Shown here piece after piece: positions 42,810-50,744 of a DNA stretch of 64,000 bases. The stretch's first letter is position 1. Each line of letters starts with the position of its first letter. This stretch comes from Paenibacillus lycopersici (GTDB lineage: Bacteria > Bacillota > Bacilli > Paenibacillales > Paenibacillaceae): contig NZ_CP048209.1 of NCBI RefSeq assembly GCF_010119935.1, positions 389,001-453,000 of the forward strand. The letters are read 5' to 3'. Below the pieces are notes generated by a model, which was not told the DNA's origin, did no database searches, and worked only from the letters and a program-made list of their open reading frames with translations. The position numbers and the translations under genes were made by a program.

Positions 42810-45047
42810 ATGCGAAAAAAATGGTTCTACCGGCTGTTATTTTCGTATTCGCCGATTTTGTTCATCACCGTCACGCTCACGTTCTTCATTTTTTTCCAGC
42901 TGCTGAACGAACAGAATCGGAACGAGGCGTTGAAGGCGAATGAAACGCTCTCCATCCAGGCCGTGCGTTTGACCGATTCGTCGCTCAAAACGATCGACAA
43001 CACGATGATGCTGAGAAGCATGGAGATCGACAGCAATCGGGAGTTTTTCAACTATTTCAATGCTCCGAACGATACCGACGTCTATACCAAAATGATGGCG
43101 GTCGAGGCGATGCGGGACTTGATGGTGTCCGAGCCGCTGATCGATTCGATCTATTTGGTGCGTTTTCGCGACCAGACGGTGCTCAGCGATGCGACGGGCG
43201 CGCGCCTAAGCGATTTCTCGGACGAGCCGTTCGTCAAGCAATACCTGAACAGCCCTTCGCCAAAATGGACGGGGCCGCGAATTTACCGGCCTTTCTCCGT
43301 CAAGGAGGGCAAGCAAGTCGTCAGCCTGGTAAGGTCCGCGCCGTTCATAACGGGGGAGAAAGGGCTGATCGTCGTTAATGTGGCAACGGAATCGCTCTCC
43401 AAGATGGTTTCGGAGTTATATGACGGCACGACGAGCTTTATCCAGGTCCAGGACTCCGCGGGCAACGCGGTGTTCAAGCGGTTTCAGGGGCAAGGGGCCT
43501 TATCCGCCAGCTTCGTATCGGGTTATACCGGCTGGACGTTCCAGAGCGGCGTCGTGCACGGCCGGATGATTCAGCTCGTATCGCAGCTGAACAAGGTCTG
43601 GTTCCTGATCGGCATCATCATGTTGAGCGGAGCGTTTGTCTGGCTGATCTATGTAACGAGGCGCAATTACAAGCCGATCGAGCAGGTGACGGCTAAAATC
43701 CGCGCCTTTGCGAGCCCGCTCGCCGGTACGATGACGAAAGGCGGCGTCGGGGACGAGTTCTCGTTCATCGAGCGGGCGCTGGAGTACATGATCGAAGAGA
43801 ACAGCCAGTACCAGCAGTCGCATAAGGAAGGGCTGCCCCTGCGGGCGTATTACTTGTTCCAGCGGTTGATGGAAGGGGGATCCACGCTTACGAACGAAGA
43901 GTGGCTGAGAGAAGCGGCGTACTTGCAATTGCCCGAGCCTTCTCGGCTGCTGGGCGTGTTCGTCATCGAGATGGACCAATACGACCGGTTCAACGACGGC
44001 TATTCCCTGCGCGATCAAAGCTTGCTGAAGTTCGCTTTGCGAAGCGTGGCACAGGAAATCGCCTCGAAGCATGACGTCAGGCTGTGGAGCGAATGGATGT
44101 CCGCCTCGCAGCTGAGCGTCATGCTGTTCGGGACGGAGGAGGAAGCCCGGCCGGACGAGCGGCAAACGCTGGAGCTGCTTGACGACATACGGACATGGAC
44201 GGCGACCAATCTGAAGATCACGGTAACCATCGGCGTCGGAGAGCCAGCCTGCAAATTCCAGGACATTCCGAAGGCGTTTCAAGAAGCGCTTCGGGCGCTG
44301 AATTATAAAGCGGTGCTTGGCGAGAACCGCATCATTACATCGGAGCAGCGAATCAGCAGCGGACAAGAGGCCGTGTTCTCGCAGTTGAACTTCATCCGCA
44401 AAATCCTGCAGTCGTTCCGCAGGATGGAGGATTGGCAGAGCGGCTACCGCGAACTGTTCGACCTGATGAAGGAGTACGTGCTCACGAAAGAAGAGATCAT
44501 CAGCCTGATGAATTATTGCATCTATTACTTGGGCAGCGAAATGGCGGGGATGAGCCGCGAATACCGTCAGATGTGGGAAGAGGAGGGGCTACCGCAGATG
44601 AATGAATGCGTGCAAGCCTTTCATACGCTGGAGGAGATGCGCGACCGGTCGATGGCAATCCTCGAATCGTTCGCCGAGCGCCTGCGGGAAGCCCAGACGA
44701 GCCGTCAGCATGCGGCGACGATCCGGGAAGTGTGCAAATATCTGGAGCAGCATTTTGCCAATCCGGACCTGTCGCTCGATTATTTAAGCGAGCATTTCCA
44801 TCTGAATGCCAAATATTTAAGCAAACTGTTCAAAGAGGAGACGGGGCAGAAATTCGTCGACTTCCTGATCGCCATCCGCATCAAGGAGTCGGAGAAGCTG
44901 CTCGCCGAGACGCAGGCGACCGTGCAGGACGTAGCCGAACGGGTCGGCTATGCGAGCAATATTTCGTTCAGCCGCGTGTTCAAACGGGTGACGGGGATGA
45001 CGCCGAGCGAATTCCGGGCGGCACTGGCGCCGCAAGCGGACAGATGA
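42810..45047 (+). CDS. Transmembrane AraC-type regulator of the sugar locus
   Basis: A 745-residue membrane-bound regulator common in Paenibacillus. A first membrane helix (about 10-30) and a second (about 264-285) bracket an extracellular Cache-like sensor domain. A long cytoplasmic linker follows, with a GGDEF-like or HAMP-type middle region. At the C-terminus is an AraC helix-turn-helix pair (about 640-740): SLDYLSEHFHLNAKYLSKLF then VGYASNISFSRVFKRVTG. Such proteins sense sugars outside the cell and switch on the adjacent ABC importer. Its stop codon overlaps the first cre-like site. AGAGGGGGG precedes the ATG. Confidence 0.92.
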   Translation: MRKKWFYRLLFSYSPILFITVTLTFFIFFQLLNEQNRNEALKANETLSIQAVRLTDSSLKTIDNTMMLRSMEIDSNREFFNYFNAPNDTDVYTKMMAVEAMRDLMVSEPLIDSIYLVRFRDQTVLSDATGARLSDFSDEPFVKQYLNSPSPKWTGPRIYRPFSVKEGKQVVSLVRSAPFITGEKGLIVVNVATESLSKMVSELYDGTTSFIQVQDSAGNAVFKRFQGQGALSASFVSGYTGWTFQSGVVHGRMIQLVSQLNKVWFLIGIIMLSGAFVWLIYVTRRNYKPIEQVTAKIRAFASPLAGTMTKGGVGDEFSFIERALEYMIEENSQYQQSHKEGLPLRAYYLFQRLMEGGSTLTNEEWLREAAYLQLPEPSRLLGVFVIEMDQYDRFNDGYSLRDQSLLKFALRSVAQEIASKHDVRLWSEWMSASQLSVMLFGTEEEARPDERQTLELLDDIRTWTATNLKITVTIGVGEPACKFQDIPKAFQEALRALNYKAVLGENRIITSEQRISSGQEAVFSQLNFIRKILQSFRRMEDWQSGYRELFDLMKEYVLTKEEIISLMNYCIYYLGSEMAGMSREYRQMWEEEGLPQMNECVQAFHTLEEMRDRSMAILESFAERLREAQTSRQHAATIREVCKYLEQHFANPDLSLDYLSEHFHLNAKYLSKLFKEETGQKFVDFLIAIRIKESEKLLAETQATVQDVAERVGYASNISFSRVFKRVTGMTPSEFRAALAPQADR

Positions 45048-45157
45048 AAACGGTTTGCGGGCGAAAACGGTTTATCGGGAGCATGGATACGGGAGTGAAC
45101 GAGCGGTTCCGGCAACAGCGGAACCGCTTTTTTGCGAGGTTTGTGAATACGGTTTAA
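45045..45157 (+). promoter_or_regulatory. Cluster of three cre-like AAAACGGTTT sites
   Basis: TGAAAACGGTTTGC (45045-45058), CGAAAACGGTTTAT (45062-45075) and TGAATACGGTTTAA (45144-45157) lie in the same orientation before the permease operon. They match TGWAANCGNTNWCA at 12, 11 and 12 of 14 positions. A terminator lies between the second and third. CcpA or another LacI-type regulator, or the neighbouring AraC protein, could bind. Confidence 0.55.
45102..45133 (+). terminator. Intrinsic terminator after the AraC regulator
   Basis: A perfect 9-bp stem AGCGGTTCC / GGAACCGCT with a nine-base loop, followed by TTTTT. It separates the regulator from the importer operon. Confidence 0.9.
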
Positions 45158-45258
45158 GCGCTGATTCTTGTTTATTGCGCAAGCAGCATCTCTGCTGGCT
45201 TAATGGAGTAGCACCGCAGGAAGGCCAAACGAATTTGAAAGGAGAGGGCCGATCGACT

Positions 45259-46179
45259 ATGCATGGCTATATTCACTGGAAAACGATGAAACAGATCGCG
45301 CGCCACTGGCAGCTGTACGTGCTTGTTATTCCGCCTCTGCTCTACATCGTCATCTTCAAGTACATTCCGATGACGGGCGCCATCATCGCGTTTAAGGACT
45401 ACAACGTCGTGAAGGGCGTGTGGGGAAGCCCATGGACGGGGCTGAAATATTTTAAGCAGTTCTTCGATTCGCCGAACTTCTGGCTGCTGATCAAAAACAC
45501 GCTGGGCATCAGCTTCTACGGCCTGCTCGTAGGGTTTCCTGCGCCGATCCTGCTGGCGCTTGCGCTGAACGAGATCCGCAACGGCAAGTTCAAGAAGACG
45601 GTCCAGCTCGTCACCTACGCGCCGTACTTTATTTCGACGGTCGTCATGGTGTCGATTCTGATCGTCACGCTCACGCCCAACGTCGGCGTGATCAGCAAGA
45701 GCTTGCAAGCGCTCGGCATGCACGATACCAATTTCTTGGGCATACCGGGGTTGTTCAAATCGATTTACGTGTGGTCCGACGTATGGCAATTCACGGGGTA
45801 CGGCGCGATCATCTATATCGCGGCCTTGGCGGGCATCAACCCGGAGCTGTACGAAGCGGCCAAGGTTGACGGCGCCTCGCGCATTCAGAAAATCCGGCAT
45901 GTCGATATTCCCGGTCTCATTCCGGTGTCCGTCATCCTGCTCATTCTGAATATGGGCAACGTGATGAAGCTCGGTTTCGAGAAGGTGTATCTGATGCAAA
46001 ATACATTGAACCTCAGCACCTCGGAGGTCATTTCCACTTATGTGTACAAGGTCGGGCTGCTGACGGCAAGCTTCAGCTTCTCGACGGCGATCGGCTTGTT
46101 CAACTCGGTCGTCAACGTCGTGCTGCTGGTTGCAGTGAACTACGCGGCGAGAAGGATTTCAAATTCCAGCCTATGGTAA
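45259..46179 (+). CDS. Sugar ABC transporter permease 1 (LplB/YtcP type)
   Basis: A 306-residue inner-membrane permease with about six helices. The cytoplasmic EAA loop is visible as YEAAKVDGASRIQKIRHVDIPG, the contact site for the ATPase. The opening (LYVLVIPPLLYIVIFKYIPM) is typical of the LplB group that imports complex oligosaccharides in Paenibacillus. ATG at 45259 follows GAGAGGG. Forms an operon with permease 2 (13-nt gap) and the binding protein. No ATPase gene is present; a shared MsmX-type ATPase is usual for this group. Confidence 0.94.
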   Translation: MHGYIHWKTMKQIARHWQLYVLVIPPLLYIVIFKYIPMTGAIIAFKDYNVVKGVWGSPWTGLKYFKQFFDSPNFWLLIKNTLGISFYGLLVGFPAPILLALALNEIRNGKFKKTVQLVTYAPYFISTVVMVSILIVTLTPNVGVISKSLQALGMHDTNFLGIPGLFKSIYVWSDVWQFTGYGAIIYIAALAGINPELYEAAKVDGASRIQKIRHVDIPGLIPVSVILLILNMGNVMKLGFEKVYLMQNTLNLSTSEVISTYVYKVGLLTASFSFSTAIGLFNSVVNVVLLVAVNYAARRISNSSLW

Positions 46180-46192
46180 GGGGTTGCAGTAT

Positions 46193-47092
46193 ATGGAACG
46201 AAAAATCGCAATCAAGGAGGCGGCGGGCGACCGCTTGTTCCTGGCCGGAATCTACGTATTCCTGAGCGTCGTCTTCATTATCGTCGTGGCGCCGCTGATC
46301 TACATCGTCAGTTCCTCCTTCAGTTCGCCGCTGGCGGTCACGTCGGGCAAAGTCTGGCTGTTCCCGGTCGACTTCTCGCTGCATGGCTATAAGGCGATCT
46401 TCCGCGATCCGCATATCATGATCGGCTACAAAAACTCGCTCATCTATATGGCTGTCGGCACGCTGCTGAACGTCGCGATGACGGTGATGCTGGCCTATCC
46501 GCTGGCCAGGAAGACTTTCGTCGGCCGGAACTTCATCATGGTGCTGATCGTGATCACGATGCTTTTCGACGCGGGGCTCATTCCCTATTACTTGGTCGTC
46601 AAGAACTTGCACCTGCTGAACACGCGCTGGGCCATGATCGTGCCCGGAGCGCTCTCGGTCTTCCAGGTCATCGTGGCGCGCACGTTCTTCCAGTCGACGA
46701 TTCCGGACGAGCTGACGGAAGCCGCCAGCCTGGACGGGTGCAGCGATTGGCGGTTTATCGCGAGCATCGTGCTGCCGCTGTCTAAACCGATCCTGGCCGT
46801 CATGGCCTTGATGTACGCCGTCGGACATTGGAATGCCTATTTCGATGCCTTGATTTTCCTGAAGGACCCGCAGCTGTTCCCGCTTCAGATCGTGCTGCGC
46901 AACATTCTGATCCTCAATACGATCGATCCGTCGATGATGAGCAACGTGAACAAGGTACTGGAGCAGCAAGGGCTGAAGGACCTGCTCAAGTATTCGCTGA
47001 TCGTCGTCGCCAGCGGCCCGATGCTGGTGATCTATCCGCTGGTGCAGAAGCATTTTGTCAAAGGCGTCATGATCGGGTCGCTCAAAGGGTAA
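46193..47092 (+). CDS. Sugar ABC transporter permease 2 (LplC/YtcP type)
   Basis: A 299-residue partner permease. Helices span most of the protein, with the EAA loop TEAASLDGCSDWRFIASIVLPL. Standard LplC features include the opening LFLAGIYVFLSVVFIIVVAP and the conserved C-terminal KYSLIVVASGPMLVIYPLVQ followed by KHFVKG. ATG at 46193 is nine bases after AAGGGG; an upstream in-frame TTG lies directly on that site. Expected to pair with permease 1 for import of a fucosylated or related oligosaccharide; the sugar itself is inferred from the fucosidase. Confidence 0.94.
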   Translation: MERKIAIKEAAGDRLFLAGIYVFLSVVFIIVVAPLIYIVSSSFSSPLAVTSGKVWLFPVDFSLHGYKAIFRDPHIMIGYKNSLIYMAVGTLLNVAMTVMLAYPLARKTFVGRNFIMVLIVITMLFDAGLIPYYLVVKNLHLLNTRWAMIVPGALSVFQVIVARTFFQSTIPDELTEAASLDGCSDWRFIASIVLPLSKPILAVMALMYAVGHWNAYFDALIFLKDPQLFPLQIVLRNILILNTIDPSMMSNVNKVLEQQGLKDLLKYSLIVVASGPMLVIYPLVQKHFVKGVMIGSLKG

Positions 47093-47218
47093 TCGGTCGT
47101 GATCCGTACCATTAAGGGAGGTGATGGGGCCGCTTGCCCGAAGGATGGCTTGCCGCAATAATGGATCGACGAGTACCAATTGCACATGGGTTGTCATACC
47201 AAGAGAGGGGATCTTTCA

Positions 47219-48967
47219 TTGAAAAAAGGAAAACACGCCGTATCGGTATCGCTCATTTCCCTTATGATCTGCACACTCTTATTAAGCGCCTGCGGCTCGA
47301 ATTCGAATTCTTCATCCAATGACTCGTCCGCATCGGCGAACAAGGCGGCGAACGCGTCCGGCAGCGCGAACGGAGGCGCATCCGGCAACGCGGCGGCAAG
47401 CGCCGGAGACGACGGGTTCAATCCGGTCGGCGACTATCCGATCGTGAAGAAACCGATCACGCTGAATATGTTCGCGCCGCAGCTGCCGAGCATCGAGAAT
47501 ATGGAGACCAACCTGTTCACGAAATTCGTGGAAGACAAGACAGGCGTTCAAATCAAGTGGGATCTCGTTCCGAACGATGCCCTGAACGACCGCAAACAGC
47601 TGATGCTGGCCGGCGGCGATTATCCGGAAGTGATCTTGAACGGCAACCTGACGAAGGACGAGCAGATGAAATACGGCAAGCAAGGCGTGCTCGTGCCGCT
47701 TAACGACCTGATCGATAAGTACGCGCCGAACTTCAAGAAGATCATGGAAGAGCTGCCGTACGTGAAAGGCTCCGTTACGGCGCCGGACGGCAACATCTAT
47801 GCGCTGCCGCAAATCAATGAATGCTACCACTGCAATTTCGCTCAGAAGCTGTGGATCAACCAGGCGTGGCTCGACAAGCTCGGCCTGAAAATGCCGACGA
47901 CGACGGATGAGCTCTATACCGTGCTGAAAGCGTTCAAGGAGAAGGACCCGAACGGCAACGGCAAAGCCGACGAGATTCCGCTTACCGGCTCCGACGAGAT
48001 GTGGGCAGGCAATATCGCCGCCTTCATTATGGATAGTTTCATTATCGACGACCATGCGGACAAGGACTCGGGCACTTATTTGCAGGTGAAGGACGGCAAG
48101 GTCGATTTCGTCGCCAATAAGGACGAGTGGAAGCAAGGACTTACGTTCCTGAACAAATTGTACAAAGAAGGCTTGATCGATCCGGCTGCGTTTACCCAGA
48201 ACGCGGACGCGATCCAACAGCTCGGCAACAAGGATCCGAACATCATGGGCTCGATTACGACGGCGCTCATCAGCTATGCCTTCGGACCGGACGACCAGCA
48301 TCCGCGGCATAAGGACTACGTCACCGTCCCGCCGCTGAAAGGGCCGAACGGCGTGCAGCAGACGCCGAACTTCGCAGGCATCGGCAACTCGCAGTTCGCG
48401 ATTACGAATAAGGCGACGCAAGAGCAGCAGATCGCCGCGATCCGTTTCGCCGACTACTTGTATACGGAAGAAGCAATCGTGCTGGAAGAGCACGGCGTGG
48501 AGGGCAAGGGTTGGGTGAAGGCCAAAGAAGGCGAGCTGGACATGGACGGCAAGCAGGCGAAATATACGCTCATCCCGACAGATCCGAACCAGACGGTGCA
48601 TAACGACGGCTGGGAGCAAATCGGCCCTTCGCTGCGGACGTACCAGTACCGGAATTCGTGGACGTCGAAGCAGGATCCGCTCGCGGAAGGCGGCTATGAG
48701 ACAAGGCTGAAGCGGGAATCGGAGAAGTACGAACCGTACGCATCCAAGGAAATGTACCCGACCGGAACCTTTATCCCGCTCGAAGATACGGAAGTGGCCG
48801 CCCAGTTGAAGACGACGATCATGAGCTACGTGAACTCGAACATGGCTCAGTTCATTACGGGCAGCAAGGAAATCGACAAGAATTGGGACAGCTACGTGAA
48901 AGGCTTCGACGGCCTGCAGCTGGATAAGTATATCGAGATTTATCAGAAAGGGCTCGCCAACGGCTAA
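47219..48967 (+). CDS. Sugar ABC transporter substrate-binding lipoprotein
   Basis: A 582-residue lipoprotein of the LplA group. The signal peptide ends in the lipobox LLSAC with Cys25 as the lipidated residue. A Ser/Asn/Ala-rich spacer follows (about 26-75), then a two-lobed solute-binding domain (ITLNMFAP, GGDYPEVILNGN, NPQINECYHC-like regions, KAFKEKDPNGNGKADEIPLT). The last is a calcium-binding-like loop common in this group. Start is TTG at 47219 with AGAGAGGGG 8 nt upstream. It is the third gene of the importer operon, 126 nt after permease 2. Confidence 0.93.
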   Translation: MKKGKHAVSVSLISLMICTLLLSACGSNSNSSSNDSSASANKAANASGSANGGASGNAAASAGDDGFNPVGDYPIVKKPITLNMFAPQLPSIENMETNLFTKFVEDKTGVQIKWDLVPNDALNDRKQLMLAGGDYPEVILNGNLTKDEQMKYGKQGVLVPLNDLIDKYAPNFKKIMEELPYVKGSVTAPDGNIYALPQINECYHCNFAQKLWINQAWLDKLGLKMPTTTDELYTVLKAFKEKDPNGNGKADEIPLTGSDEMWAGNIAAFIMDSFIIDDHADKDSGTYLQVKDGKVDFVANKDEWKQGLTFLNKLYKEGLIDPAAFTQNADAIQQLGNKDPNIMGSITTALISYAFGPDDQHPRHKDYVTVPPLKGPNGVQQTPNFAGIGNSQFAITNKATQEQQIAAIRFADYLYTEEAIVLEEHGVEGKGWVKAKEGELDMDGKQAKYTLIPTDPNQTVHNDGWEQIGPSLRTYQYRNSWTSKQDPLAEGGYETRLKRESEKYEPYASKEMYPTGTFIPLEDTEVAAQLKTTIMSYVNSNMAQFITGSKEIDKNWDSYVKGFDGLQLDKYIEIYQKGLANG

Positions 48968-48984
48968 TCGCTGCGGGTACGCTT

Positions 48985-49025
48985 CGCCCCCGAACCGGAA
49001 CACCGGGTCGGGGGCGTTTATTTAT
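48985..49025 (+). terminator. Intrinsic terminator of the sugar importer operon
   Basis: CGCCCCCGA...CC pairs with GG...TCGGGGGCG, followed by TTTATTTAT. Confidence 0.85.
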
Positions 49026-49199
49026 GAGCCGGAGCCGCCGCATGGGAGCGAGGGCTCGATTACGCCTGTCCGTCTTTTCGATGGCATTGCGGGATGAATT
49101 GTCATATCATTGAACGTAACAACAGGCATGGACATAACGCCTGCGCAGCCGCTTTATTCGGCGCAGCGCGACATCCGAACAAGGAGGCTTGATCATACG

Positions 49200-50501
49200 A
49201 TGACCGATAGGAACGATGACTCGAAGGTTACGCAGGAGAATCCGGACGCCGCCGTCATCGCGCAATTTAAGGAGGCCGTCCAGCATAACGACCCGGAGGC
49301 GGTTGAACGGCTGCTGCGGCAGCATCCGCCGCTTGCCGGGCGGATTGACGAGCCCTGGTTCAGCTTCGACGCGCCGGCCATCGTCGTTGCCGCGGGCGGG
49401 GGCCATCGCGCCATGGTCGACGTCCTGCTGGCGCACGGCGCGGACATCAATGCCCGGAGCCGCTGGTGGGCGGGCGGATTCGGCGTGCTGCATCATGACC
49501 ATTACGACTTGTCCCGGTACCTGATCGAGCGGGGAGCCCGCGTCGATCCGTATGCCGCGGCGGCCTTGGGGCTGCTGGATACGCTGCGGCGGATGATCGA
49601 TGAAGATCCGGACGCCGTCAACCGTCGCGGGCCGGACGGACAGGTTCCGCTGCATGCGGCCGTATCGCCGGACGTGATCGACTTCCTGCTGGAACGCGGA
49701 GCCGATCTGGACATGCGCGATATCGATCACAACGGCACGCCGGCGCAGTATGCCGTCAATCAGCCGGACAAATGCAGGCATCTGCTCGCGCGCGGCGCCA
49801 AGCCGGATATGCTCATGGCGTGCAAGCTGGGAGACGCCGAGCTCGTGCGCCGGCTGCTGGAGGAGGATCCGGACGCCATTCAGGCGCAGGTCGGGAAAGG
49901 GGAATTCACCGCCCCCGGCGAGCATATCTACGCGTACGCGATCGGCCCGGGCGCGAGGCCGCTCTTCCTTGCGGGCCGCCTCGGCCGGGAGGAGATAGCG
50001 GAGCTGCTGCTGTCGTACAGTTCCGACGAGCAGCGCTTTCTGTTCGCCTGCATGCAGGCGGACGCGGAGACCGTCCGGCTCCTGCTAGGGAAGCAGCCGG
50101 AGCTCATCCGGTCCTTGAAGCCGGAAGACCGGGGCGTGCTCGCGGACGCCGCGGCGGAGCACCGGGCGGATGCGGTTCGGCTGATGCTGGATGTCGGTTT
50201 CGACGCGGATGCGCGTCCCGAAGGCTCCGCCATGACCGCCCTTCATCGCGCCGCCTTGCACGGCGACGCGGCGATCGTCCGCTTGCTGGCCGAACGCGGC
50301 GCCTCGATCGCCATTCGCAATGAATTCGGGGGAACGCCGCTGAACAGCTGCATTTGGGGATCGCTTCATTTTCAAGATCCGGCAGGGGATTACGCCGCGG
50401 TGGCGGAGATTCTCGTCGATGCGGGCGTGCCATTGCCCGAACAGGCGGCGGGCAGCGAATCCGTGAAGCGCGTCCTTGTCCGGCACGGCGTGCCGGCGTA
50501 A
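49200..50501 (+). CDS. Long ankyrin-repeat protein
   Basis: A 433-residue protein made almost wholly of ankyrin repeats, about ten. Clear examples are AIVVAAGGGHRAMVDVLLAH then GADINARS, PLHAAVSPDVIDFLLERGAD and MTALHRAALHGDAAIVRLLA. No signal peptide, membrane segment or enzymatic domain. ATG at 49200 has AAGGAGG 12 nt upstream. Ankyrin stacks bind proteins; the partner is unknown. It sits at the right edge of the accessory block, beside the conserved pbpG-speE region. It is the third ankyrin gene of the window, and it lacks the DNA-binding domain of the one at 11.4 kb. Confidence 0.88.
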   Translation: MTDRNDDSKVTQENPDAAVIAQFKEAVQHNDPEAVERLLRQHPPLAGRIDEPWFSFDAPAIVVAAGGGHRAMVDVLLAHGADINARSRWWAGGFGVLHHDHYDLSRYLIERGARVDPYAAAALGLLDTLRRMIDEDPDAVNRRGPDGQVPLHAAVSPDVIDFLLERGADLDMRDIDHNGTPAQYAVNQPDKCRHLLARGAKPDMLMACKLGDAELVRRLLEEDPDAIQAQVGKGEFTAPGEHIYAYAIGPGARPLFLAGRLGREEIAELLLSYSSDEQRFLFACMQADAETVRLLLGKQPELIRSLKPEDRGVLADAAAEHRADAVRLMLDVGFDADARPEGSAMTALHRAALHGDAAIVRLLAERGASIAIRNEFGGTPLNSCIWGSLHFQDPAGDYAAVAEILVDAGVPLPEQAAGSESVKRVLVRHGVPA

Positions 50502-50607
50502 GAGGCCGGACTCGAAGCGCGATCCGCATTCGCTCATTGTCCGGGAATGGCTGCTGAGCGAATGCCGATCAATCGCGGGTCGGCTGCCGGACGACGGCCG
50601 GGACGCG

Positions 50608-50649
50608 AAGAAGGCTGCAAGCGGTCATCCCGCCTGCAGCCTTCTTTTT
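50608..50649 (+). terminator. Intrinsic terminator after the ankyrin gene
   Basis: AAGAAGGCTGCAAGCGG pairs with CCGCCTGCAGCCTTCTT (one mismatch), followed by T4-5. Confidence 0.85.
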
Positions 50650-50652
50650 CAT

Positions 50653-50699
50653 CCATTCATACGCCTGCTCATTCGCCTTATTCGCCTATTCATACGCCG
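50653..50699. repeat. Short imperfect direct repeats
   Basis: ATTCATACGCC and ATTCGCC-type units recur four times between the ankyrin terminator and the 3' end of the PBP gene. Simple-sequence slippage is the likely source. Confidence 0.5.
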
Positions 50700-50744
50700 C
50701 ATAGTCGGTTTCAAGCAGCCAACGTACGGCCGTTCGCAGATAGG

